Below are positions 55,178 to 64,000 of a stretch of DNA of 64,000 nucleotides, piece after piece. Every line of letters begins with the position of its first letter. Within the stretch, counting starts at the first letter, position 1. Made by a program: the position numbers and the translations under genes. The notes below the pieces were generated by a model that searched no databases, was not told the DNA's origin, and worked only from the letters and a program-made list of their open reading frames with translations. The stretch comes from Reclinomonas americana ATCC 50394 (taxonomy: Eukaryota > Jakobida > Jakobea > Jakobida): positions 1,426,001 to 1,490,000 of the forward strand of contig PS015010.1 in assembly GCA_048213135.1 (NCBI GenBank). The letters are read 5' to 3'.

Positions 55178-56125
55178 TTAGCCCCGTTCAACTGTTACTT
55201 CAACAGAATAACTGCCATAGTTGTCGTCTTGTATATTATCATTCACCTGGAATTCAATACAACCGCTTCTTGGAGCTATGAAACGTTTGAACTTGCCGGC
55301 AACCTTCCATTCCCTATCGCCGGCAATTCTGTACATCAATGCTGCATGGTTAAACTGTGAAACGATGTTGTAGCTCTCCAGGCTAAACCCTCCTACTCCC
55401 GAAGGCCTTCCATCCGGGTCAGAACTGCCAACCCAACTCCCAACCCTGATATGTCCTGATGCTTCAATGGTTACCAGGTCATTTTTACTGACGCAGACGG
55501 AAGAACGGATAAAGCCGTCTACTTTTGTTTCTTCCGAACGGCCGGGCCGCATCCTGATTATTGCGATCGTATTGATTTCATATAAACCCGGCTCCGACTT
55601 CAGTGGTTTGTATTCCCGCTGCGGGTCCCTCACCTGCAACCGGATGGCATTCGATCCTTCAAGAAGCCCCCTTGGAACGGGTATCTTAAACATGCCAATG
55701 TTATTCGTCAGCACAGGCGCTGATACTATATCACCGGAAACAATACTGACTTCTATCCCGGGAAGTGCATCATTATTTCCTGTCGAGGTAGTGACAATAC
55801 CATAAAGAACAATGCTACCGCGCTGAATCGAAAAGTTGAATATGTAATCACTGCTGATCGTACATTCCTGTTCAGAAGAACCTATTTCCGGGTCTGTAGT
55901 GTACACAGTGAGTGTATACCCGGGCCTGCAATCAGGACAGGCATTAAGGGGCATGGCGTAACGCCCCAGGTCATCTGTACGCACAGAAGCAAAGGAGGTG
56001 TATACAGTCAGCCCTTTCACAGGCAGCCCGTTCATTTTTATCGTCCCTTTCAAAACACGGCCCTGGGCAAAAGCGCTGCAGGCCAGCAACAGGCAGACGA
56101 TAGTGCAAATCATTCTTGTTCTCAT
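55178..56125 (-). CDS. Exported protein: two carboxypeptidase-regulatory-like domains plus PA-IL-like lectin domain
   Basis: A 315-residue protein with signal peptide (MICTIVCLLLACSAFAQ). Residues about 22-60 (VLKGTIKMNGLPVKGLTVYT, DDLGRYAMPL) and 105-155 (GIVTTSTGNNDALPGIEVSI) are CarboxypepD_reg-like beta sandwiches. The C-terminal 110 residues, from KNDLVTIEASGHIRVGSW through ALMYRIAGD to FQVNDNIQDDNYGSYSVEV, follow the PA-IL (galactophilic lectin) pattern; the ND...DN cluster sits where that family binds calcium and sugar. It starts 1 nt after the TIR gene stops, so the genes are co-translated. Probably periplasmic, binding sugar of cell wall, LPS or a foreign particle (inference). Confidence 0.75.
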   Translation of the reverse strand: MRTRMICTIVCLLLACSAFAQGRVLKGTIKMNGLPVKGLTVYTSFASVRTDDLGRYAMPLNACPDCRPGYTLTVYTTDPEIGSSEQECTISSDYIFNFSIQRGSIVLYGIVTTSTGNNDALPGIEVSIVSGDIVSAPVLTNNIGMFKIPVPRGLLEGSNAIRLQVRDPQREYKPLKSEPGLYEINTIAIIRMRPGRSEETKVDGFIRSSVCVSKNDLVTIEASGHIRVGSWVGSSDPDGRPSGVGGFSLESYNIVSQFNHAALMYRIAGDREWKVAGKFKRFIAPRSGCIEFQVNDNIQDDNYGSYSVEVTVERG

Positions 56126-56126
56126 A

Positions 56127-56993
56127 TTATTGGCTGGATTTAGTTAGAAAAATATTTTTAGTGTATTCTTTCAGGCGGTCGACTACTATGGTTTCCGAAA
56201 ATGTGGCGCTTTCATAACCATCCTTATCCACATTATACTCCAGTACCATACTCCCTTTTTGTGTGGGAGAGAACGAAATGGAGTAACTCCCGTTTTTAGT
56301 TATCGCTTGTTTTCCGGCTACACTTATTGTAGCACCGTCGATTGGTTTTTTGGTCAGAACATCTCTTACGTTTCCGTATAAAAGGATACGTACAGGGGGA
56401 GGAATCGGAGGTTCTCCTGGCGGTTTAACGTCATTGCCTATTATACCTTTAGCTACGTGCTCTATACCTATTGACTGCCTTGAAGTACTACTGTCTGCAT
56501 TTTTCCAAAACCAGTAGCCACAGCAGGACAATACCAATAACAGGGCTACCGCTATACTCAGGCATCTCCTTTTTCTTTTATTCCGCCACACCTGTACCCG
56601 CTTAGCGATCTTGTCTGCGATCTCTGCCGGATTATCATTCCACTTTTCAAATACAGTAAAGCTGTCAATACTTTTACCTTTCATGTTCCAGTCATCCAAA
56701 CGCAAAGTCAGCACATCACTCCCACGTCCTCTTATCCCATGAACAAATTGTTTTTCGATACCGGGCCAGTAATTCTTTTCATAGTTCCTGCTGGCGATCA
56801 GCAAAACAAACTTCGATTCCCTGGTATACACCCTGAGCAGCTTCTCTATGAGTATTTCTCCCCACTGGTCTTCTTTCGTATAGATGTAACAGCGTATTTT
56901 CATCCGCGTCAGTATCTCTTCTATCTGCTGAGCCACCCTGAGGTCCTGCGTTGCAAAGGAGAAGGCCACATCATATTTGTATTTTCTGCACAT
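56127..56993 (-). CDS. TIR-domain protein with transmembrane helix and periplasmic Ig-like domain
   Basis: A 288-residue protein from the ATG at 56993. Residues 5-130 form a TIR domain of the TIR_2/DUF1863 type: YKYDVAFSFATQDLRVAQQI, DQWGEILIEKLLRVY and KFVLLIASRNYEKNYWPGIE; Glu46 next to Trp44-Gly45 is a candidate NADase residue. A KRKRR stretch then precedes one helix (144-163), so TIR should be cytoplasmic. After a Pro-rich linker, residues 202-283 (LLYGNVRDVLTKKPIDGATI) form a CarboxypepD_reg-like domain on the other side. It lies 10 nt after the caspase gene and 1 nt before the lectin gene. A signalling link between envelope and caspase is inferred. Confidence 0.85.
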   Translation of the reverse strand: MCRKYKYDVAFSFATQDLRVAQQIEEILTRMKIRCYIYTKEDQWGEILIEKLLRVYTRESKFVLLIASRNYEKNYWPGIEKQFVHGIRGRGSDVLTLRLDDWNMKGKSIDSFTVFEKWNDNPAEIADKIAKRVQVWRNKRKRRCLSIAVALLLVLSCCGYWFWKNADSSTSRQSIGIEHVAKGIIGNDVKPPGEPPIPPPVRILLYGNVRDVLTKKPIDGATISVAGKQAITKNGSYSISFSPTQKGSMVLEYNVDKDGYESATFSETIVVDRLKEYTKNIFLTKSSQ

Positions 56994-57003
56994 AGCGTCG
57001 TTT

Positions 57004-57954
57004 TTATATTTTACCGGCATTGACCAGTTTCCAGTAATATTTTCCCAATGGCGTAAGCCTGCAGGCGCCGGAATGCTGTGCCTCCAGGTACATGAACTCT
57101 TCACTCACCGGCATCACCAGCCCGCTGCCGTTCATTTTCTGGAGCTGCTTCATGATCTTTACATTCGCTTCTACCGCTATCCCTGTATTGCTGTCTTCAT
57201 AAGAAGGGTCCATCACATGGTGCGCTTCAGGGTCATGGAAAAAGGAAGCAATGCTTCTCAGTATATCCCGGCTGATGCGGGGCTGTACATTCCTCAGCGA
57301 ACAGAAGCTGTTTACATTGGTTTTGAACTGTGGCCGTTGCTGCCAGAAACTCAAAGACCGGTCGATGTAGCTGTATACATCCCCCGGTGAAATATTACCG
57401 GTAAGGTCTGCAGCACCCCCGCTCAGGGCATCGAGTAAGAGGGACGTAAAAATGCCGTGGCCATTCATTTCTACCGCAGACTCATGAGACATGGTAGCGG
57501 TAAGGATCGTGACGCCGTTGCCGAGTATAGAGAACGGGTTGCCAATGATCACGGGTGTACCCGCGGCCCCTGCATGGCAACAATCGATGATGATGATTTT
57601 TTCCCTGATGGCCGACTGGTTGGCCAATATCAGCAATTCATCCATGGCAATGCCTTCGTCATATTGCCTGAAATCGGGCGTAACAATAAAACCGCCCCGC
57701 TCATTAATGCAGCCATGACCGGCGAAATAAAACAGGGCCGTATCGAGTTGGGCGCTGAACAGCTTGATGATACTGGCCCTGAGCTCTGCCCTTGTCTTAA
57801 CATCTTTCCTTAATAAAACAGAAAAATTGTTTGAACCGTCTTCATGGGTCTCCAGCAATTGGGCTAAAGCAACCGCATCATTAACGCTGCCGCGGAGTCT
57901 TGCTGATCCGGGATAATCATTGATCCCTACAATTAATGCGCCTCGTGTATTCAT
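57004..57954 (-). CDS. Caspase-family (C14) cysteine protease
   Basis: A 316-residue cytoplasmic protease with no signal peptide. The p20-like domain starts MNTRGALIVGINDYPGSARL; the catalytic His80 lies in FYFAGHGCINERGG and Cys126 in IIIIDCCHAGAAG. A further 90-residue C-terminal region ending in MKQLQKMNGSGLVMPVSEEF and CRLTPLGKYYWKLV has a winged-helix look and may be the regulatory or effector-association part. It is the first gene of the caspase-TIR-lectin operon. Bacterial caspases of this sort cut host proteins on activation; in TIR-caspase defence systems a TIR-made nucleotide is the trigger. Confidence 0.9.
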   Translation of the reverse strand: MNTRGALIVGINDYPGSARLRGSVNDAVALAQLLETHEDGSNNFSVLLRKDVKTRAELRASIIKLFSAQLDTALFYFAGHGCINERGGFIVTPDFRQYDEGIAMDELLILANQSAIREKIIIIDCCHAGAAGTPVIIGNPFSILGNGVTILTATMSHESAVEMNGHGIFTSLLLDALSGGAADLTGNISPGDVYSYIDRSLSFWQQRPQFKTNVNSFCSLRNVQPRISRDILRSIASFFHDPEAHHVMDPSYEDSNTGIAVEANVKIMKQLQKMNGSGLVMPVSEEFMYLEAQHSGACRLTPLGKYYWKLVNAGKI

Positions 57955-58189
57955 GAGCAGGATGGTTTAAGGTTTTTAGAATAATCGTCTTTTCAGACAT
58001 TCCAAAAATCAAAAATGAATACGGGGGAAAAAACTCCAGCCATCCGGAAAATTCCCCTTTTTATAAGTCGTGAAAAAAAGCAGGCAGGCGCACCGGGGAT
58101 TTTTCCGGTAAATGAATACCACGCATTGACCGGTTATGGAATGGCCATAGATTAGCATTCATAAACACTCAAACCAAAACCCCTTCATT

Positions 58190-58678
58190 ATGAAAGAACA
58201 ATTCACCGCCACACCGCTACCTTTCTTTTTCATCAGCAAAGAAGTCGCTGCAGAAAGGATATCCAATTATGGCAGCAACAAAGGCAGCATTTTATCCCAG
58301 GAACTTGGAAGAACCGATACCAGGAGCGTATGGTATTCCAGGGAACATATTGAAAGCCTGCTGCAGGAGATCGACCTCGTCAATGGCGACGGGCTGCGCA
58401 TCTTTTTCGGAGCATATGAATCCACGCATGAATATCCCAACCAGACCTGCCTGATCATGGTACCCACCCGCGAGGAGCTGACGGAGAACAACAGCATCAT
58501 TCACAAAAACGTTATCCTGGAAGATGAACCTGATTTTGAGAACAGGAGCAGCCTGGCCAGGGAAATATGGACGATAACAGGCGATGAAGACCTTTCTGAC
58601 GTGTGCCGGAATTTCAACCACGGCTCTCCCTGCCCTCCTTTATGCGATGGTAACGACGGGTTGGAATTTTACAGCTAA
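58190..58678 (+). CDS. Conserved Bacteroidota protein of unknown function
   Basis: A 162-residue soluble protein. Landmarks are ISKEVAAERISNYGSNKGSI, RSVWYSREHIESLLQEID, GLRIFFGAYESTHEYPNQT and CLIMVPTREE. I recall many similar Bacteroidota proteins with the same order of blocks (Trp-Tyr-S, RIYFGAY, QTC.L.VPT), without a known role. The C-terminal segment CRNFNHGSPCPPLC has three cysteines and a His that could bind metal. It precedes the sensor gene by 17 nt and is probably co-transcribed with it. Confidence 0.75.
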   Translation: MKEQFTATPLPFFFISKEVAAERISNYGSNKGSILSQELGRTDTRSVWYSREHIESLLQEIDLVNGDGLRIFFGAYESTHEYPNQTCLIMVPTREELTENNSIIHKNVILEDEPDFENRSSLAREIWTITGDEDLSDVCRNFNHGSPCPPLCDGNDGLEFYS

Positions 58679-58695
58679 AAATGTAAATTAGATGA

Positions 58696-59373
58696 ATGCA
58701 GAAATTATTATCGTACCACTATATCTACCTCATTCCTTTATTGCTTAGCGCCATCTTCAGCCTGAAAAGTTTCAGGCGGGGATGGCCCGGGCCGTACAGG
58801 ATATTTTCCATCTTCCTGATTATCACCCTTATGACCGAAGTATCTGCCATCTCCTGGAAATGGTACCTTTATAAAACACCGTACTGGAGTTTTTCAAAGT
58901 CCAACCTGTGGATATACAACGCGGCCCATATCCTGAGGTTTTTCCTGTTCACACTTTTCTATTCGCGGATGCTCACAGCTCCTTTTTTTAAAAGACCCGT
59001 ATGGTATATTGCCATACCGCTGATCATTTTTGGCTGCCTGGAATATGCCTGGCTGCAGGGACCGCATACCATGAACAGCTATACAATAATCCTTACCAAT
59101 TTTTCCTGTATATTATTATCCCTCTCCTTCTTCAGGCAATTGCTGAAAGAGGATAAGCCCATCCGGCTTTCGGCACATCCAATGGTATGGATTTCATTGG
59201 GTTCTTTTGTTTACTTCTCCGGATCACTCCCTTTCTTTATCTTTTTCAACTACCTCTTCAAGCACAATGTCAATCTTGCCATTTCACTGCTCTATATCAA
59301 CCATGCGCTCAACACAATCATGTATTCATTCTTTTTAATTTCGTTCTTATGCAATCCTCACTCTCGGAAGTAA
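58696..59373 (+). CDS. Polytopic membrane protein, likely sensor half of a split two-component system
   Basis: A 225-residue protein with about seven hydrophobic helices (YIYLIPLLLSAIFSL, YRIFSIFLIITLMTEVSAI, FFLFTLFYSRMLTAPFF, WYIAIPLIIFGCLEYAWL, IILTNFSCILLSLSFF, WISLGSFVYFSGSLPFFIFF and LLYINHALNTIMYSFFLI). There is no kinase domain. The histidine kinase starts inside its last codons (25-nt overlap), so the two are coupled. It probably senses an envelope or membrane signal for that kinase (inference). Confidence 0.8.
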   Translation: MQKLLSYHYIYLIPLLLSAIFSLKSFRRGWPGPYRIFSIFLIITLMTEVSAISWKWYLYKTPYWSFSKSNLWIYNAAHILRFFLFTLFYSRMLTAPFFKRPVWYIAIPLIIFGCLEYAWLQGPHTMNSYTIILTNFSCILLSLSFFRQLLKEDKPIRLSAHPMVWISLGSFVYFSGSLPFFIFFNYLFKHNVNLAISLLYINHALNTIMYSFFLISFLCNPHSRK

Positions 59374-60146
59374 GTTTTCTGACGATACTGGTATCCACAT
59401 TACTGATCTTGTTATTCAGCGGTGTGATCATCTATTTTCTTTTTCTTTACCAGAAGAAAAGGTATCACCATGAAAGGGAAGTGATTGAACTGCGGGAGTC
59501 ATTCAGTCAGACGCTGCTGCAATCGAAACTGGAGATACAGGAACAAACCCTCGATCATATTGCCAAAGAGCTGCATGCCAACTTCAGCCACCTGGTATCA
59601 CTCATCAATATCAACCTTTCGGAAATACTGCCACAGGGCACCAGCCCCATGAAAGAGAGCATAATTGAAACAAAGTCACTGGCCAAGCAGCTCCTGTCGG
59701 AATTAAAAGCATTGAGTGCCAGCCTCAATACGGATCACATCATGCACATAGGTTTTGTGAGTGCCGTGGATAATGAACTGGCACGGCTGACCAAAGCGAA
59801 AAAATACAAGGTGAGCTTTACTAAAACCGGGGAAGAATACCGGCTGTCTCCCGAACATGAGATCATCCTTTTCAGGCTGTGCCAGGAGGTATTCAATAAC
59901 ATTATGAAATACGCAAAGGCTACTTCCGTTTTCGTATTGATCAGTTACCAGCCTGATCATATGACTATGGAGATCACCGATGACGGCATAGGATTCGATG
60001 TAGGAAAGGCGATGAATACCAGCGCGGAAAAACAAAGTACCGGCCTGGTCAACATGAAAAAAAGAGCGAAACTGATCAATGCTGAAATATTTATTGAAAG
60101 CCGTGAAAATGCCGGCACCACTATAAAGATCATTATCCCACACTAA
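59349..60146 (+). CDS. Sensor histidine kinase, HisKA_3-like
   Basis: A 265-residue kinase starting at 59349. One N-terminal helix (FLTILVSTLLILLFSGVIIYFLF) is followed by a dimerisation helix with LDHIAKELHANFSHLVSLIN; the His in ELHANF is the likely phosphorylation site. The N box is CQEVFNNIMKYAKATS, the G1 box MEITDDGIGFD and G2 TGLVNMKKRAKLIN. This is the NarX/DesK type that pairs with NarL-family regulators, and such a regulator gene follows 9 nt later. There is no periplasmic sensor domain; the adjacent polytopic protein may provide it. Confidence 0.9.
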   Translation: MQSSLSEVSFLTILVSTLLILLFSGVIIYFLFLYQKKRYHHEREVIELRESFSQTLLQSKLEIQEQTLDHIAKELHANFSHLVSLININLSEILPQGTSPMKESIIETKSLAKQLLSELKALSASLNTDHIMHIGFVSAVDNELARLTKAKKYKVSFTKTGEEYRLSPEHEIILFRLCQEVFNNIMKYAKATSVFVLISYQPDHMTMEITDDGIGFDVGKAMNTSAEKQSTGLVNMKKRAKLINAEIFIESRENAGTTIKIIIPH

Positions 60147-60155
60147 ACCCGACCC

Positions 60156-60849
60156 ATGCAAACAGAAAAAAAGAAATATAACATTGCTATTGTCGATGAT
60201 CATAACCTGTTCAGGAAAGGCCTCATTAAACTGATCAGCATCGGCGACAAAAACAACATTTACAATATTGTACTGGAAGCGGAGAACGGCAACGATCTGA
60301 AAAAAAAAGCTGAACATAAAAAACCTGCCGGACATTATCCTTATGGACATAGATATGCCGGATATGGATGGGTATGAAACCGTAGACTGGCTCCGGAAAT
60401 TCTATCCCGACATCAACATCCTTGTTGTGTCCATGTTCGAATCCCGCGAAGCGATCGTACGTATGATCAGGCTGGGGGTAAAAGGCTACCTGTCCAAGGA
60501 TATTGAAGTGGAAGACATGCACATGGCATTGGAAGCCATTGCCAGTAAAGGATTCTACTACTCCGACCTGGTTTCCGAAGTCATGGTAGAGGCCATCCGG
60601 CTGGGAGAAACTTCTTACGATGAATCCGTTTCCAGTAACCCGGATGCCTGGAAAAATCTGTCCGAAAATGAAAGAGAATTTATCAAACTCGCCTGCACGG
60701 ATATGACCTACCAGCAGATCGCGGATAAAATGAACCTGAGCCCCAAAACCATTGATGGTTACAGGGAAAGCCTTTTTCTTAAGTTCAGCACCAAGAACAG
60801 GGTGAGCCTGGCCATGTATGCGGTAAAGAATGGTCTTGTTAAACTATAG
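60156..60849 (+). pseudogene. NarL-type response regulator, frameshifted at an A9 run
   Basis: The receiver start (YNIAIVDDHNLFRKGLIKLI) reads from 60156 and runs into a wrong frame after LKKKAEHKK. The rest is in the next frame: DIDMPDMDGYETVDWLRKF (with the phospho-acceptor Asp), SMFESREAIVRMI, GYLSKDIEVEDMHMAL and a LuxR-type HTH (LSENEREFIKLACTDMTYQQ, SPKTIDGYRESLFLKF). The change lies at or just after nine A at 60300-60308 or six A at 60318-60323; one A fewer in either run restores one frame. It may be a true break, polymerase/ribosome slippage, or a sequencing error. Both parts are otherwise intact, which favours slippage or error. Confidence 0.8.
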
Positions 60850-61130
60850 CCCCTTTCTCTTTCCTCTGCAGAAACGGTAATTGATCAAGCACAGAACTTT
60901 TGCCAAACCCTCTGCTTTCCGAACGATGGTCATTTGTTCAACTATGTGTTAACAGTATCCGGCATACTGCCAGCTGGCAATGTTTTTGCGGTGGTAAAAC
61001 AAGAAAAATCAGGCCGATATTGAAAAGGACTGAGTGTAGCTTTATGCAAACGGATTCAGCCCCGGATTTTGTGAGGGAGAAATTGTATTTTACCGGCAAA
61101 ATATTTCTTATTTAACCGTACCTGTCCATT

Positions 61131-61625
61131 ATGTATTACCAGGCATTCCCCCAAAAAAACAATAAGCGCAATTACACGTTGTTATATAAACGCTTACCGG
61201 TATCTGCTGCCGCCCTGCTGCTTTTTTACATCATCATCTGCGGCTATGCCTGTCAATACAAGAAAACCAATACTTCAATGAAAGAAAAGGAACCGAACAC
61301 ACAGCCTGCCGATTCAGCCAGACTGCTTACTGTTGCCAATGCGGAAGCAACCGCCAACGGGACTATGATAACCGCCTGGTTTTTTGAAACACCCCAAATA
61401 TTCGAATTCAATCTTGTCAATAATGAACAGGCGCAGCAAATATTCAGCCTGTTAAAAGCCGCTAAAGAAAAAGGAGTTCCCGTTAATGTTTACAGTACAA
61501 CAGCCGGGGGTAAAAATATCATAACCCGTATTGCCGCGGCCACGGAAGCACAGCTCATACAGTACAAAAAAGATAAAGCGATGCGGGAACAACCGGCACC
61601 GGTACCTCCGCCCGGAAATAAGTGA
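61131..61625 (+). CDS. Lipoprotein resembling only the propeptide domain of the next gene's protein-glutaminase
   Basis: A 164-residue protein with lipobox ICGYAC (Cys41). Residues 66-155 clearly match residues 54-140 of the downstream protein-glutaminase: VANAEATANGTMITAWFFET matches VANVFYTADGKSVQAWFYES, and KAAKEKGVPVNVY and KAMREQPAPVPPP also have counterparts. It lacks all of the catalytic domain (no Cys-His-Asp part). It ends 136 nt before that gene. In characterised protein-glutaminases the propeptide holds the enzyme inactive, so a stand-alone copy could act as an inhibitor or immunity-like protein; this is inference. Confidence 0.8.
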   Translation: MYYQAFPQKNNKRNYTLLYKRLPVSAAALLLFYIIICGYACQYKKTNTSMKEKEPNTQPADSARLLTVANAEATANGTMITAWFFETPQIFEFNLVNNEQAQQIFSLLKAAKEKGVPVNVYSTTAGGKNIITRIAAATEAQLIQYKKDKAMREQPAPVPPPGNK

Positions 61626-61761
61626 TGCGATATGTAATAATACTAAGTATACACTTGTGAATAAAATTCTGCCTGGTCTGCAGCCGGAATACAGAAATTT
61701 TTGTAAGTTTAAAGTGCAGTAATTAGGAATAGTATTCTTAACCAACTAAACCCCCGTACTC

Positions 61762-62805
61762 ATGATTACCAAGTATCCCAAAAAGATACGGTCAGTATTT
61801 GTTATTGCCGTATTACTCCTCACCTGCTTTGCAGGTTTCTATTCCTGCCAGAAAAATAAAGCTCCGGCAGATGATCCACAATCAGAACTGTTACAACCCG
61901 GCGCTCATGACCGCTTCTACTCTGTTGCCAATGTATTTTATACAGCAGATGGCAAATCGGTTCAGGCCTGGTTCTACGAATCGCCGCAGATCTTTTCATT
62001 CAGTGTTACCAACCCGCACGCCAAGGCCAATTTCGACGCGTTGAAATATGCCAAAGAAAATAATGTACCGGTAAATGTACGCCTGTCTGAAAGTGCCAGC
62101 GACCGTATTGATGTCATTATTCCTTCCACCACTGAACAAAGAGCCGGTTTTAAAGCGGATATGGCAAAAAGAGAAATGGCCACCCCGGTACCGTCTCCCG
62201 AAGAAGTGGCCGCCCAGGGAACCAATAACCTGGTAGGCGTAATCCCCAATGTGGCCACACTCAATACCATTTTTAATAAGATAAAAGACCAATGCTGCAA
62301 ATCGCCTGGCCCGTATACCTACGGACAATGTGTTCCCTTCCAGTTTGTAGCCGATGGCTGCTATGCACGGGCGCATAAAATGCGGCAAATCATTGAAAAT
62401 TTTTACGGCTACACTTCGTACAAAGTATTTAACTACGCCTGCAATGGCAGCGGCACACTTTCCGTAAGCGCTACACTGTGGAACAACAACTGTTGTGTAA
62501 ACTGGTGGTACCATGTGGCCTCCTATGTTTATGTACAGGTGGGCAGTTCACAAGTGGCTTACCTGATCGACCCTGCCATGTTCACCGGGCCGGTGAGCAT
62601 CAGCTCATGGGTATCGGCACAAAAAAATGCAGGCTGTGGTTATAACGGCTCGGCACAGGGACAGGTATACTATACCAGTAATGCTTACGCCCCGTCCAGC
62701 CTGAACACAGGTACCTGCACCCTGGTTCCGTTTGCCGACAATACCTATACAGCGGCCGATGCTACCTGCGCAAGTTATGCACCCAAACAAGGTTGCTTCT
62801 TTTAA
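61762..62805 (+). CDS. Protein-glutaminase (glutamine deamidase) lipoprotein
   Basis: A 347-residue enzyme of the Chryseobacterium protein-glutaminase type, which converts protein-bound glutamine to glutamate. The N-terminus has a lipobox GFYSC (Cys29). Residues 50-145 are a propeptide-like domain; the catalytic domain follows with Cys200 in DGCYARAHKMRQI, His251 in NNCCVNWWYHVASYV and Asp270 in YLIDPAMF, in the family's Cys-His-Asp order. Many further cysteines suggest disulfides outside the cytoplasm. Unlike the secreted enzyme it appears lipid-anchored. A strong terminator follows. Confidence 0.88.
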   Translation: MITKYPKKIRSVFVIAVLLLTCFAGFYSCQKNKAPADDPQSELLQPGAHDRFYSVANVFYTADGKSVQAWFYESPQIFSFSVTNPHAKANFDALKYAKENNVPVNVRLSESASDRIDVIIPSTTEQRAGFKADMAKREMATPVPSPEEVAAQGTNNLVGVIPNVATLNTIFNKIKDQCCKSPGPYTYGQCVPFQFVADGCYARAHKMRQIIENFYGYTSYKVFNYACNGSGTLSVSATLWNNNCCVNWWYHVASYVYVQVGSSQVAYLIDPAMFTGPVSISSWVSAQKNAGCGYNGSAQGQVYYTSNAYAPSSLNTGTCTLVPFADNTYTAADATCASYAPKQGCFF

Positions 62806-62860
62806 TTGATTATCTCTGATTGTTCCGGTTACTGCAAAAATCAAACAAGAAATATGGTTG

Positions 62861-62891
62861 AAAGGATGGCTGGAAACAGTCGTCCTTTTTT
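62861..62891 (+). terminator. Intrinsic terminator with GNRA tetraloop
   Basis: AAAGGATGGCTG-GAAA-CAGTCGTCCTTT forms a 12-pair stem with two G-U pairs and a GAAA loop, followed by a T tract. It ends the protein-glutaminase transcript and insulates katG. Confidence 0.93.
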
Positions 62892-62990
62892 AATGACATC
62901 CCCTCCGGTAAGGGTAACGCTATTATTAATAGATTTTAGCTATTGAAATATAGAATTAATCGATTGTGATTATTATCAGCAATGTCATAA

Positions 62991-64000
<1,010 letters not shown>

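Noticed and set aside
56127-57954. Direct naming as a Thoeris system
   Set aside because: TIR and caspase fit the idea, but the membrane-spanning TIR and lectin partner are not known parts, and orthology could not be tested; left as a hypothesis.

Overview
The window is a chromosomal segment of a Bacteroidota bacterium, most likely family Chitinophagaceae (Chitinophaga/Niastella-like). Signs of this are the Bacteroidota-type -7 boxes (TAnnTTTG) at several genes, the absence of Shine-Dalgarno sequences with several TTG/GTG starts, a TamL-type lipoprotein, DUF5103 and FadL/OmpP1-like outer-membrane proteins, many short lipoproteins, and dispersed intergenic palindromes of the kind found in this family. 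Taxonomy below phylum is inference.

Layout. 1-7.8 kb (minus strand): a complete trp operon, trpL-trpE-trpG-trpD-trpC-trpF-trpF-(GNAT)-trpB-(lipoprotein)-trpA, with trpA cut by the window edge. It is preceded by a 17-residue leader peptide with three consecutive Trp codons and a terminator/antiterminator pair, so it looks controlled by ribosome-mediated attenuation. 7.8-42 kb: mostly housekeeping genes: a NAD(P)-binding protein, an S9 peptidase, transaldolase, SRP RNA, DUF5103, a LolC/E-like permease, an SpoU methyltransferase, TamL, truB, a DUF58/MoxR/DUF4350/DUF4129/SpoIIM operon with a divergent RDD gene, proS, outer-membrane proteins, miaA, a CCA-adding-type enzyme, lon, an M42 peptidase and a LuxE-like protein. 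Intergenic spaces carry at least four families of palindromic or AT-rich repeats.

42-63 kb is accessory in character: a sigma factor and a TPR anti-sigma-like protein facing a membrane-anchored CHAT (caspase-like) protease and a tail-anchored partner; a large protein with a duplicated unknown domain and no export signal; two overlapping FAD oxidases; a tight three-gene operon encoding a C14 caspase, a transmembrane TIR protein and a periplasmic PA-IL-like lectin; a split sensor/histidine kinase/NarL-type regulator with a frameshift at an A9 run; and a protein-glutaminase lipoprotein next to a lipoprotein consisting only of its propeptide-like domain. The window ends inside katG.

The best candidates for something undescribed are the caspase-TIR-lectin operon (55178-57954), the glutaminase/stand-alone propeptide pair (61131-62805), and the Trp-codon attenuator (7655-7781). 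Functional statements come from motif recognition by eye; no database search was possible.
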